Of a DNA stretch of 64,000 bases, positions 8,466 through 16,936 are shown piece by piece. Source of the DNA: Paenibacillus timonensis (GTDB taxonomy: Bacteria; Bacillota; Bacilli; Paenibacillales; Paenibacillaceae); the NCBI RefSeq assembly GCF_009725205.1, contig NZ_WNZY01000002.1, forward strand, positions 294,892 through 358,891, in the 5' to 3' direction. A program made the translations under genes and the position numbers. Under the pieces are notes generated by a model, which was not told the DNA's origin, did no database searches, and saw nothing but the letters and a program-made list of their open reading frames with translations. Positions within the stretch are counted from its first letter, which is position 1; each line of letters opens with the position of its first letter.

Positions 8466-9284
8466 ATGGCAACGGGCAAGGAGATCCCCGAGCTTTATTT
8501 TGACGGTCAAACGATCGATGTGTTGTGGGATAATCATGATCAGGTCGTGGAGTGGTTCGAGAAGTATTTCGGGTGGAAGGTGCTTCGGCAAGAAAATGGG
8601 AAGGTCGATCCCCGTTGTTCAGAGGGCAAAATGACGCAGATGGACTTTGGGACCTGGCTGGTTACTTATCTTACGGGAACCCGGCTCCCTCATCATTATG
8701 CCGAACGCGGGACCGTGGATCCCGATCTTCGATTGTGTTTTCGAACCCGGGAATTGGATCGCTTGCGGCGCGCTTTTGTGACCGATGGAGTGCGGGTATC
8801 CACCGTGTATTTGGGCCCCAAAACCAGGTATTTCGATGTCTGGGCTACCGCCGAAGGGATCCGGTTAACGCTCCAAGAGGATCGATCGCTGCCTTCCTCC
8901 GATTTGGCGCCCTCCTGGGTCAGGCTGGGGGTCAGCCGGTTAAACGAGTCGATTCAATGGTACGGGCAGCATTTGGGAATGAAGTGCGTTGAGCATCATC
9001 CAGCCGGCGGCTACGCGGTGATGGAGCTAAAGCTAAATCATTCGGAGAACAAGTCGCTTTGGGTGCTCGAACAAAAAAACAAAGAGGCTTATGTGGGGAA
9101 AGTGGACGGTCAAGTCCAGCCGGTATGTTGGATTCAAGAACGTCAGGACTTGTTCAAATATCATCAATATTTAAAACAACGCGGGATCGAAACCTCCGGA
9201 ATCGGCGGGTTTCTGACTCAAGGGTTGGTCAGTTTTCATTTCTATGATCCGGACGGGAATCGTTTTAACATCAGCAGTATGTGA
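8466..9284 (+). CDS. VOC superfamily protein, two glyoxalase-like domains
   Basis: The 272-residue product contains two vicinal-oxygen-chelate modules. The first (about 10-130) includes QVVEWFEKYFGWKV and a strand pattern ending FDVWATAEGIRL. The second (about 145-270) includes NESIQWYGQHLGMKCVE and ends with the classic SFHFYDPDGNRFNI. VOC proteins bind a divalent metal and act as glyoxalases, dioxygenases, isomerases or resistance proteins; I cannot assign this one. The start ATG 8466 has TAAGGAGG directly upstream. The stop at 9284 lies 8 nt before the lipoprotein gene, suggesting one operon. Confidence 0.85.
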   Translation: MATGKEIPELYFDGQTIDVLWDNHDQVVEWFEKYFGWKVLRQENGKVDPRCSEGKMTQMDFGTWLVTYLTGTRLPHHYAERGTVDPDLRLCFRTRELDRLRRAFVTDGVRVSTVYLGPKTRYFDVWATAEGIRLTLQEDRSLPSSDLAPSWVRLGVSRLNESIQWYGQHLGMKCVEHHPAGGYAVMELKLNHSENKSLWVLEQKNKEAYVGKVDGQVQPVCWIQERQDLFKYHQYLKQRGIETSGIGGFLTQGLVSFHFYDPDGNRFNISSM

Positions 9285-9292
9285 GGTGCATA

Positions 9293-9931
9293 ATGAAAAA
9301 ATTCATCATCTACCCCATCATGGCCTGTGTTCTACTTGCCTTCCTGGTCCTCGCGGGTTGCGAAGGGAAACGTTCGGAGATGGTCAACTTAGATAATCAT
9401 TTACCGAAGCAGGAGATCGACGGCATTTCCATTCAAACCTTGCCGATGGAGGACGAGGAATATGCCGTTCTTAAAGCGGCGGGGGCCGGTAATTCGATGG
9501 TATTTGAGGTGAACCCAGGAGGGATCCAAGCTGATCGGGTGCATGTTTGGATCGATCAATACGTGAACGGTGAAAGCAAAGGATCCATACTTGGGCTGGA
9601 AACGTTACTTGATCAGGCCCAGGATAACTCATTCAGGCTTTATTTAACGACCCCTGGCATGAATGAGGAGGACAAGGTATGGACGCTTGCTTACAGGCTG
9701 AGAGGAAATGTAACCAGCTCCAAATTCGAAATCCCCAAAGGCGATTTTGATAGTATGATGATCCACACCATGCAGCCTACTACCGTAAACCCTAATGAAA
9801 CGACTGTTTTGGGTGTAATCGTGAGAAATAAAGGGAAGGACCACGTGGAATCCAGTGACGATGTCGATGCTATGATTCGTGAGAATCAGGAAGTCCATGT
9901 GCTGAGATGTACGATTGTGAAGGAAAAGTGA
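9293..9931 (+). CDS. Hypothetical lipoprotein
   Basis: The 212-residue product has a lipoprotein signal peptide: two Lys, a hydrophobic core and the lipobox LAGC with Cys23. The mature part has alternating polar and hydrophobic segments (VHVWIDQYVNGESKG, MIHTMQPTTVNPNETTVL) suggesting a beta-sandwich, but I recognise no family. The ATG 9293 is preferred over an in-frame GTG four codons upstream because GAGGTG precedes it and the Lys-Lys start is typical. It lies 8 nt after the VOC gene and converges with the M50B-like peptidase gene, with only 8 nt between the stops. Confidence 0.8.
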   Translation: MKKFIIYPIMACVLLAFLVLAGCEGKRSEMVNLDNHLPKQEIDGISIQTLPMEDEEYAVLKAAGAGNSMVFEVNPGGIQADRVHVWIDQYVNGESKGSILGLETLLDQAQDNSFRLYLTTPGMNEEDKVWTLAYRLRGNVTSSKFEIPKGDFDSMMIHTMQPTTVNPNETTVLGVIVRNKGKDHVESSDDVDAMIRENQEVHVLRCTIVKEK

Positions 9932-9939
9932 GGCCGATT

Positions 9940-10650
9940 TCAAGGGTTTATCGAGCTTGACCCGCTCATTCTTTTCTTCTCCCGACTCCGTTTGCGGTCA
10001 TTCCAATACAATTGCAAGGCGGACAAGGCGCAAATCAATGAGATAGCTAGAAATATCAACGACCAGACCAGAGGGGGAGCTCCCGTAAGCTGGGCCAGAT
10101 TGGTCGCGTCACCCGCTTGGCTAGGAGAAACGATGGAATTCAACAGCAGCGTGACGGGCCCCATCACCGACTCCTCCAGGCATAAGAAAGCCAGCAGCAA
10201 GTAATAGAAATTGCGTATTCGCCCCCCTAGTAGAAAGAACGCCCCATTGATCAGCACAAACAGGATCAACCACCCCCGGCCGTATCCCGATCGTACGAAC
10301 AACAGCAACGATGCCAAAGCCAAGATACTGATGAGGACAAGGCCGGCAGCTTGATTTTGCCGAGAATAACCGAAGAACATCGCTACCGCAAACAGCGAAG
10401 CTGAGATATAACCGGCCAAGGATACCGCCAATTGGCTCCAGCCTGAAGCCAGTACCGAATAGGTAACGCCGCTGTGATCAGGATGCAATTCGATACGGAG
10501 CACCTGTCCGGACGCAAACAATGTGACGATGGCATGGCCTAACTCATGAACCATTGTATCTAGCATGCGGAACCAATCGGAGAATGGGATCAATCGGGTC
10601 AAAACGGCCGCCCCGATCAAAAATAATAAGGCCTTCAGCCATTTATTCAT
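9940..10650 (-). CDS. M50B-like membrane metalloprotease
   Basis: The 236-residue polytopic protein has the zinc motif HELGH at about residues 39-43, just after the first membrane helix, and many further hydrophobic segments (SVLASGWSQLAVSLAGYI, LVLISILALASLLLF, LILFVLINGAFFLLGG, ending in a basic tail KRSREKKR). This matches the Peptidase_M50B group, integral membrane proteins of unclear substrate; proteolysis has rarely been shown. A much longer frame exists upstream, but ATG 10650 is chosen because GGGAGGG precedes it and a good promoter lies at 10690-10718. Its stop is 8 nt from that of the convergent lipoprotein gene. Confidence 0.85.
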   Translation of the reverse strand: MNKWLKALLFLIGAAVLTRLIPFSDWFRMLDTMVHELGHAIVTLFASGQVLRIELHPDHSGVTYSVLASGWSQLAVSLAGYISASLFAVAMFFGYSRQNQAAGLVLISILALASLLLFVRSGYGRGWLILFVLINGAFFLLGGRIRNFYYLLLAFLCLEESVMGPVTLLLNSIVSPSQAGDATNLAQLTGAPPLVWSLIFLAISLICALSALQLYWNDRKRSREKKRMSGSSSINP

Positions 10651-10689
10651 CAAACTTTCGCCCTCCCTGGCAACTTGCTGTTGCTTTTC

Positions 10690-10718
10690 ATTATAAGGGA
10701 GGGCAAAATAGTATTCAA
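10690..10718 (-). promoter_or_regulatory. SigA-type promoter of the M50B-like gene
   Basis: On the minus strand TTGAAT (10713-10718) and a perfect TATAAT (10690-10695) are separated by 17 bp. The -10 lies 40 nt upstream of ATG 10650, which supports the shorter start chosen for the peptidase gene. Confidence 0.75.
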
Positions 10719-10775
10719 AAGGCGAACAAATTTTCGGTTCGATGATAGACTGGTCGTGACGGAGGTTTTGGGACG

Positions 10776-12446
10776 ATGAAGGATGGAACGGACGAAAAAC
10801 ACGGCTTTTTCGGCCTACATGTACATAGAGATCGAGAGCGGCGGTCAGGAACGGAACCTCGATTGACGTTCGCCGAATTGGATGTGGATGACGCCACGAA
10901 GCAGGCGAACGGCAAGGCGGAGCCCGTGAGCCGAGTTGTAGCGCCGGATCTGTGGGAGCGCGATATGGATTGGCGTCAGGATTTTCGTTATGTTTCGCGG
11001 GAGCAGCTGTTCGTCCAGAAAGCGAAGGAACTGGAGACGGCTGTAGCGGAAACGGCGGAGTTTGTCCCTTTTCAGACGTATTGGCCGACTTATGAAGAAA
11101 TGCAGCCAAGGCAGCTGAAATGGTATTTGTACTGGCGGAATGAAGTCCGCTCCGGACGTTATCCGGACACCGACCTGTCGTATCTATTTATCTACCTGTA
11201 CGAGCTGATCCATGGGGTCGGCTGGTCGGAACCCGCCGAGGGATACACGTTAATGGAACGGGTCTGGCAAGGGTATCGACAGCGTTATCCCAAGCTGGAT
11301 CTTTATGTGCGGGAATGGTTGTATGATCTGGCTTTGGTGTTCGATTTAAAGATGCCGCCTGCGGAGCCGATGGCCAAGCTCCCGCGCAATTTGTCGATGG
11401 AGCTGAAGGAGCTGGAATGGCGCAGAAGGTTCACCGCGGATCCGCTGGATGTGAGCTGGGAGCTGCTCCTCACGTTGATTGATTATGACGTGGAGAAGAG
11501 CCGTTTTTATTTGGAGCAGGGACGTAAGGAACTGCGAAACTATGTGCCGAAGGTGGTTTCATTGGTGGACGGCTATCTCTTAAAGAGCAAGGGAAGCCGT
11601 ATTCTGGAGCTGCATAAGCCGTTGGAACAGAAAGTATCCCGTTTCCTGTTCCGCAGCGCCGTGTACGACCATGATCTATACGGTCGAACCAAGCCGGTCT
11701 CCATTCTGCCTTACAGCGGGCATCCGCCGCTGCGCGCATTCTTGACCCAACTCGTTCGTCTGACGGAGAACAAGCTGCGAGAGCAGTTGGGTTATAAGGG
11801 GAAGCTTCGAGGAATCGACGTGGGGCCAGAGATTGAACAGTTGGTCGACCGATTCCTGAGCAAGGAGTTCGATCGTCGCAAGGCGGAAGAAGCGAAGGCC
11901 CGGATCCCTAAGGTGAAAATCAACGCGACCAAATTGCGCAAGCTTCAGCAGGAATCCGACGAAGTGAGGGACATGCTGCTGAGCGAAGAGCAGACGCTGG
12001 CGTTTGCGCCGGAAGCACCGGGTTTGCCGCCAGAGAAGGTCGCAAGTTCTCCGAATATTTCAGTCGCCGAACCGCTGCAGCCGACCTTTGATTTTGAGCG
12101 GGGGTATGAGCAGGTGCCGGAAGAGGTACTTCTGCCGCCGATCGAGGAACGGCGCGAGACCCTAGAGACCAAAGGAGAGGCGTCTGTAACCCTGTCGGAG
12201 GAATGGCAGGAGCTGTTCGCGAGTCTCACCGCGCCTCAGGCGCAAATGCTGGCCGCTTTGTTCCAGGGGCAGAGCGCTGCGGAACGCCAAATGATCGCCG
12301 AGCAAATCGGTTCTATGCCTGAGCTGCTGGTCGATGAAATCAACGAACTCGCGATGGAGCGGATCGGGGATCTCTTGGTCGATGGGGACGAAATCTTGGA
12401 GGATTACCGTGTGGAGCTTGGCAAGTGGCTGATAACAGGGCGTTAA
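10776..12446 (+). CDS. TerB_N / TerB_C domain protein, first gene of defence-like cassette
   Basis: The 556-residue soluble protein carries the TerB_N signature at residues 103-150: WPTYEEMQPRQLKWYLYWR, SGRYPDTDLSYLFIYLYEL, then IHGVGW. The C-terminus (about 470-556) matches the TerB_C pattern, with LLVDEINELAMERIGDLLV followed by a short acidic tail helix. The middle (about 240-460) is charged and helical, with a Pro/Glu-rich linker at 400-465. Comparative work by Aravind's group on Ter systems linked TerB_N/TerB_C proteins to ATPases and helicases in predicted stress or phage-response complexes. The start at 10776 has GGAGG 10 nt upstream. The BrxD-like gene follows after 51 nt. The biochemical role is unknown; a scaffold or sensor for the two downstream motor proteins is an inference. 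Confidence 0.87.
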   Translation: MKDGTDEKHGFFGLHVHRDRERRSGTEPRLTFAELDVDDATKQANGKAEPVSRVVAPDLWERDMDWRQDFRYVSREQLFVQKAKELETAVAETAEFVPFQTYWPTYEEMQPRQLKWYLYWRNEVRSGRYPDTDLSYLFIYLYELIHGVGWSEPAEGYTLMERVWQGYRQRYPKLDLYVREWLYDLALVFDLKMPPAEPMAKLPRNLSMELKELEWRRRFTADPLDVSWELLLTLIDYDVEKSRFYLEQGRKELRNYVPKVVSLVDGYLLKSKGSRILELHKPLEQKVSRFLFRSAVYDHDLYGRTKPVSILPYSGHPPLRAFLTQLVRLTENKLREQLGYKGKLRGIDVGPEIEQLVDRFLSKEFDRRKAEEAKARIPKVKINATKLRKLQQESDEVRDMLLSEEQTLAFAPEAPGLPPEKVASSPNISVAEPLQPTFDFERGYEQVPEEVLLPPIEERRETLETKGEASVTLSEEWQELFASLTAPQAQMLAALFQGQSAAERQMIAEQIGSMPELLVDEINELAMERIGDLLVDGDEILEDYRVELGKWLITGR

Positions 12447-12497
12447 TCCAGCGCTGATCACATAGAGGATAAGTTTTGAACGATGAGGTGATGGTGG

Positions 12498-13844
12498 ATG
12501 AAACAGATGCAAATTCCGAAGCGGTTGACCACGGCGCTCGTCAATTCCTTGACGGCCGGGGTCGTGCCGCGGGTGGGACTGGAGCATATTGCGGTCGGGC
12601 GTAAACCGGAGGTAGCGTCGATTCTGCAGGATATGGACAATATTGCGGAGGGCGGTGCGGCTTTTCGCCTCATTTCCGGACGTTATGGGAGCGGCAAGAG
12701 CTTCCTGCTCCAGATGATTCGCAATTATGCCATGGACCGCGACTTCGTGGTGGCCGACGCCGATCTGTCTCCGGAACGCCGGCTGGTTGGAACGAAAGGG
12801 CAGGGCCTGGCGACTTACAGGGAACTGATGATGCATTTGTCGACCCGAACGCGGCCGGACGGCGGCGCACTGGAGACGATGCTGCAGAAGTGGATCGCCG
12901 CCCTCCAGCAGGAGCAAATGCAGGCCACCGGCCTGCGTCCCGGCGATCCGCAGTTGCATGATGCAGTAGAACTGCGGATATATGCGGTGACGAACGAGAT
13001 GCAAAGTCTGGTGCATGGATTCGACTTCGCCAAAGTCCTAGCCGCCTACTGGTCGGGGTATAAGCTTGGCGATGATGATCGGAAAGCAGCCGCCCTGCGT
13101 TGGCTGCGGGGAGAGGTCCCAACCAAGACGGAGGCACGCCAAGAGTTGGGCGTCGGCGTCATCATCGATGACGACAATTGGTACGACTATATGAAATTAT
13201 GGGCGGAGTTTGCGGTGCGCATCGGGTATCGCGGGCTGCTGCTCTTTATCGACGAAGGCGTGAACCTGTACAAAATCACGAACAGCGTCTCCCGTCAAAG
13301 CAATTACGAGAAGCTTCTGACGATGTTTAACGACACGATGCAAGGGAAGGCACAGTACCTGGGCATCTACTTAGGCGGGACACCGCAGTTCGTCGAGGAC
13401 GAACGCCGCGGGTTGTTTAGCTACGATGCACTTCGCACGCGGCTGATGGACGGGCGTTACAGCAGCGGGACGCGCCGTTCGTATACCTCGCCCATTCTGA
13501 AGCTGGACATGCTGTCTCATGAAGAGATCCTGCTTTTGCTGCAGAAGCTGCGGGAGATTCACGCGCTGCATTTCGGTTATGAAATGCGTTTGGCCGATGA
13601 ACAGTTGATCGCCTTCATGCAGGCGGCGGTGAATCGGCTTGGGGCCGAGGAGCTGCTGACGACACGCGAGGTCGTGCGCGATTTCATGGATGTGCTGCAC
13701 CTGCTGCATCAGCAGCCGTCATTGTCTTTCGAGGAGCTGATGGGCGAACGAGAGCAGGAGTATGCGGCATCCGGGAACCAGGGTTCCAAGAACAAGGGCG
13801 GCACCGACGAGTTGGACGATTTCTTGGCGGAGTTTGAGCTATGA
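12498..13844 (+). CDS. BrxD-like P-loop ATPase (BREX ATP-binding domain family)
   Basis: The 448-residue product has Walker A GRYGSGKS at 61-68 and Walker B LLLFIDE at 247-253. It also has the opening typical of this family (LVNSLTAGVVPRVGLEHIAVGR), YIGRxP-like context, and a late conserved block LGIYLGGTPQFVEDERRGLFSYDALRTRL (in parts). This is the DUF2791/BREX ATP-binding family, whose type 2 BREX member is BrxD. BrxD-type ATPases work with the BrxHI helicase in phage restriction. The start ATG 12498 is preceded by GAGGTGATGGTGG. The stop overlaps the helicase start (ATGA), indicating translational coupling and a physical complex. No PglX methylase, PglZ or PglY gene lies nearby, so this is not a complete BREX locus. 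Confidence 0.88.
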   Translation: MKQMQIPKRLTTALVNSLTAGVVPRVGLEHIAVGRKPEVASILQDMDNIAEGGAAFRLISGRYGSGKSFLLQMIRNYAMDRDFVVADADLSPERRLVGTKGQGLATYRELMMHLSTRTRPDGGALETMLQKWIAALQQEQMQATGLRPGDPQLHDAVELRIYAVTNEMQSLVHGFDFAKVLAAYWSGYKLGDDDRKAAALRWLRGEVPTKTEARQELGVGVIIDDDNWYDYMKLWAEFAVRIGYRGLLLFIDEGVNLYKITNSVSRQSNYEKLLTMFNDTMQGKAQYLGIYLGGTPQFVEDERRGLFSYDALRTRLMDGRYSSGTRRSYTSPILKLDMLSHEEILLLLQKLREIHALHFGYEMRLADEQLIAFMQAAVNRLGAEELLTTREVVRDFMDVLHLLHQQPSLSFEELMGEREQEYAASGNQGSKNKGGTDELDDFLAEFEL

Positions 13845-16045
13845 GCGGGGGGAATCCGTTTGCTAGGTTGGCTCCGTTCATCCAGGAATACATTTACCGC
13901 AAACACTGGGATTCGCTGCGCGATGCCCAAGTAGAAGCCTGTCGGGTGTTGTTCGACACGCCTAATCATCTCCTGATCGCGTCGGGGACCGCGTCGGGGA
14001 AGACGGAAGCGGCCTTTTTCCCTGCGCTTACAGAGCTCTATCATCGGCCTTCGGAATCCGTCGGCATTCTATACATCGGACCGTTGAAGGCGCTGATCAA
14101 CGATCAGTTCGAGCGGATCAAGGAACTGCTGCGGGATGGGGAGGTCCCCGTCTGGCATTGGCACGGCGATGTGGCGCAAGCGGAGAAAACCAAGCTGATG
14201 CAGCGCCCGTGCGGCGTGCTGCAAATTACTCCTGAATCGCTGGAAGGGCTGCTGATGAACCGCCCGAATGCGATCCCGGCATTGTTCCATGATTTGCGGT
14301 ATATCATGATCGACGAGGTGCACGCTTTTATGGGGGCCGACCGGGGGATTCAGGTGATCAGCCAGTTGACCCGATTAGAGCGAATGGCTTCCTGCTCGCC
14401 AAGGCGAATCGGCTTGTCGGCTACGCTTGGGGATTACGATATCGCCGCTCGTTGGCTTGGGGCGGGTACGCCGCAGCCGGTAGAAGTCGTCTCTCCGCAG
14501 GGCGGTCGGAAGCTGAAGCTGTCGGTCGAGCACTTCTCCTTCCCGGATGCCCGGGACGAACGGGAAGCGGAGCATTTGGAGCTGGCCAAGCAGAACTATT
14601 ACAACTTCATCTATGACAACACCCATCGCAAAAAAGCGCTCGTCTTTACCAATAGCCGCACTGACGCCGAGCTGACCACACTGGAGCTGCGCCGGATTGC
14701 GGCGAAGCGGGAGGAGCGCGACGTGTTTCATATCCACCACGGCAGCATCTCCGCGATGCTGCGGGAGGAGACCGAGGCCGCGCTTCGCTCCGGTCCCGGC
14801 CCGGCGGTCGCCGCGGCGACGGTGACGCTGGAACTCGGCATCGACCTCGGTGAGCTCGAGCGGGTTATCCAACTGGGCGCGCCATATAGCTGCTCCAGCT
14901 TCGTGCAGCGGCTGGGCCGCTCCGGTCGGCGCGGAGATCAGGCGTCGGAGATGATGTTCCTCTGTGCGGAGGAAGAGGACGAGGACGCCCAATTGCCTGC
15001 CCGGATGCCATGGATGCTGCTGCGGGCCATCGCCGTCATCGAGCTTTACGTCCGTGAGCGCTGGGTAGAACCCGTAGCTCTGCGCAAGAAGCCGATAGGC
15101 GTGTTATACCATCAGACGATGAGCACGCTGAAGAGCATCGGTGAAGCGGAACCGGCCGATTTGGCCCGGGCCGTGCTGACGTTGCCGGCGTTTCGCGGCG
15201 TCGAGCCCGAGGAGTACAAAGGGATGCTGCAGTATTTGCTGCAGACCGACCACATCCAGCAGACCGAAGAAGGTACGTTGATCATCGGACTTGGCGGGGA
15301 GAAGGTCGTGAACAACTTCCGCTTCTATGCCGTCTTTAAGGACGATGAGGAGCATGTCGTCTACAACGGCTCCGAGGAAATCGGCAGCATCACCACCGTG
15401 CCGCCGCCCGGCTATTGCTTCTCGCTGGCCGGGAAGATGTGGAAGGTCGAGGAAGTGGACAGCAAGCATAAAGCGGTGTACGTGAAATCCTCCCGCGGCA
15501 AGGTGGATACGCTCTGGCTCGGCGCCGGAGGAGATGTTCATAGCCGGGTCATGCAGAAAATGCGCCAGGTGTTGGAGGAGCATACGTTGTACCCGTACCT
15601 CGCTCCGGGCGCAGCTAATCGCTTGGAGCGGGCGCGGCGGTTAGCCCGGGAGAGCGGGCTTTTGAACAGCCCGGTGATTCCGGCGGGGGGCGACTCACTG
15701 TTTATTTTGCCTTGGGCGGGGAGCAAGCAATTCCGCACGCTGGAACGTCTGCTGAAGCATAATCTGACAGACCCAATGGGGCTGCGTCAGGTGGTGCCGA
15801 TGGAACCCTATTATATGGTTGTGGCAGGGAGATCGGGCGCCAAGGAACTTCTGTCCGCCATCCGGGCGGAACTCGCATCCGTCGACCATCCGGAGGCGCT
15901 GCTGGCGGCATCGGAGGCTCCTTATCTAGGCAAGTACGATGAGTTTATGCCGCCTGAGCTGGTGCGGCGAGCTTTTGCCGTAGACGGTCTCGATGTAAAG
16001 GGCTTGGCCGAGGCTTTGGAAGCGGCAGGGAAGCCAAGTGAATGA
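13841..16045 (+). CDS. SF2 DEVH-box helicase, Lhr/BrxHI-like
   Basis: The 734-residue product has a full SF2 motif set: Q-motif-like WDSLRDAQ (23-30), Walker A GTASGKT (49-55), PLKALINDQ, TPESLE, DEVH (158-161), SAT (193-195), VFTNSRTDAE, TLELGIDLGELERVIQLGAP and motif VI QRLGRSGRRG (356-365). The order and wording match Lhr-type and BrxHI helicases. The C-terminal half (about 400-734) has a beta-rich part (EEHVVYNGSEEIGSI, then FSLAGKMWKVEEVD) like the post-helicase module of Lhr-family proteins. ATP-dependent 3'-5' translocation on nucleic acid is family knowledge. It overlaps the BrxD-like gene by 4 nt. The region is notably GC-rich between about 14,700 and 15,000. Confidence 0.92.
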   Translation: MSGGNPFARLAPFIQEYIYRKHWDSLRDAQVEACRVLFDTPNHLLIASGTASGKTEAAFFPALTELYHRPSESVGILYIGPLKALINDQFERIKELLRDGEVPVWHWHGDVAQAEKTKLMQRPCGVLQITPESLEGLLMNRPNAIPALFHDLRYIMIDEVHAFMGADRGIQVISQLTRLERMASCSPRRIGLSATLGDYDIAARWLGAGTPQPVEVVSPQGGRKLKLSVEHFSFPDARDEREAEHLELAKQNYYNFIYDNTHRKKALVFTNSRTDAELTTLELRRIAAKREERDVFHIHHGSISAMLREETEAALRSGPGPAVAAATVTLELGIDLGELERVIQLGAPYSCSSFVQRLGRSGRRGDQASEMMFLCAEEEDEDAQLPARMPWMLLRAIAVIELYVRERWVEPVALRKKPIGVLYHQTMSTLKSIGEAEPADLARAVLTLPAFRGVEPEEYKGMLQYLLQTDHIQQTEEGTLIIGLGGEKVVNNFRFYAVFKDDEEHVVYNGSEEIGSITTVPPPGYCFSLAGKMWKVEEVDSKHKAVYVKSSRGKVDTLWLGAGGDVHSRVMQKMRQVLEEHTLYPYLAPGAANRLERARRLARESGLLNSPVIPAGGDSLFILPWAGSKQFRTLERLLKHNLTDPMGLRQVVPMEPYYMVVAGRSGAKELLSAIRAELASVDHPEALLAASEAPYLGKYDEFMPPELVRRAFAVDGLDVKGLAEALEAAGKPSE

Positions 16046-16081
16046 CCTTTGGGCAGTACTGACGAATAGAGGAGGGCGACC

Positions 16082-16936
16082 ATGAGTATTGAACACATCC
16101 TAGAGCGGATCGTTAACCGCCTGCAGGGAACGGAAGGCCTTCAGGCCATCGTATTGGGAGGATCGCGGGCGACGAACACCCATCGTCCCGATTCGGATAT
16201 CGACATCGGCCTGTACTATGAAGGCGAAAACGGTTTGGATATCACCGGGTTGGGTCAAATCGCGACGGAACTCGACGATCAGCACCGAAACGATCTGTTA
16301 ACGGGGATCGGCGAATGGGGCCCGGGGGTTAACGGTGGCGGTTGGCTCGTCATCGGCGGTTATCACGTAGATTTCCTGTATCGGGATATGACCGTAGTCC
16401 GAAAGGCAGTTGAGGATTGCTGTGGAGGAATTGTCCAAATGATGTACCAAACGGGGCATCCCCATGCTTTCTTGAACAGCATTTATATGGGGGAGGTAGC
16501 CGTATGCCGGATTTTGTGGGAGCGGGAAGACCGGTTGACCCGGCTGAAAAATCAGACCCATCCGTACCCGCCTCTATTACGAGAGGGCATGTTGCGGCAG
16601 TTTCTGTTTGAAGCGGGTTTTTCCCTGATGCTTATGGAATCAAGTGCCGATCGTGACGATATCTCATACGTAACCGGGCATGCTTTTCGAAGCGTGTCGA
16701 GCCTCAATCAAGCACTTTATGCGTTAAATGGCCGTTATTGCTTGAACGAGAAAAAGGCGGTGCGTAACATCCAATCGTTTGACATCCGACCGGAAAGTTA
16801 CAAAGATCGATTGGATCTGATGTACGGAAAGCTAGGACCAGACCCGAAGGGAATCCGCGAAAGCATCCACGAACTCCGAACCTTGTTGGATGAGGTAAAT
16901 GAATTAGCGAAGACGTCAACCGGGGAGGAATCTTGA
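16082..16936 (+). CDS. Nucleotidyltransferase-fold protein
   Basis: The 284-residue product has the pol-beta superfamily signature GGSRA (about 27-31) followed by PDSDIDIGLYY (about 38-48), where the two Asp residues bind metal. A third acidic position is likely in YHVDFLYRD (about 98-106). The C-terminal half is helical (FLFEAGFSLMLMESS, HELRTLLDEVNEL) as in small-molecule nucleotidyltransferases and ANT-type resistance enzymes. The substrate may be a drug, a protein or a nucleic acid end. The start ATG 16082 follows GAGGAGGG. It lies 36 nt after the helicase stop with no terminator, and shares one base with the next start (TGATG), so it may belong to the same transcript as the upstream cassette. 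Confidence 0.85.
   Translation: MSIEHILERIVNRLQGTEGLQAIVLGGSRATNTHRPDSDIDIGLYYEGENGLDITGLGQIATELDDQHRNDLLTGIGEWGPGVNGGGWLVIGGYHVDFLYRDMTVVRKAVEDCCGGIVQMMYQTGHPHAFLNSIYMGEVAVCRILWEREDRLTRLKNQTHPYPPLLREGMLRQFLFEAGFSLMLMESSADRDDISYVTGHAFRSVSSLNQALYALNGRYCLNEKKAVRNIQSFDIRPESYKDRLDLMYGKLGPDPKGIRESIHELRTLLDEVNELAKTSTGEES

Noticed and set aside
10651..11109. Long N-terminal extension of the M50B-like peptidase frame
   Set aside because: It overlaps the TerB gene on the other strand, is Pro/Ser/His-rich with no domain, and the promoter and ribosome binding site for ATG 10650 lie inside it.
12162..13016. 284-codon minus-strand frame antisense to the TerB and BrxD-like genes
   Set aside because: Composition follows the shadow of the sense codons (His/Gln/Leu-rich) and there is no ribosome binding site or domain.
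14375..14992. 205-codon minus-strand frame inside the helicase gene
   Set aside because: A GC-rich shadow of the sense gene, without motifs or start signals.
15104..15583. 159-codon minus-strand frame in the helicase gene
   Set aside because: Antisense shadow with low-complexity His/Leu composition and no start signal.
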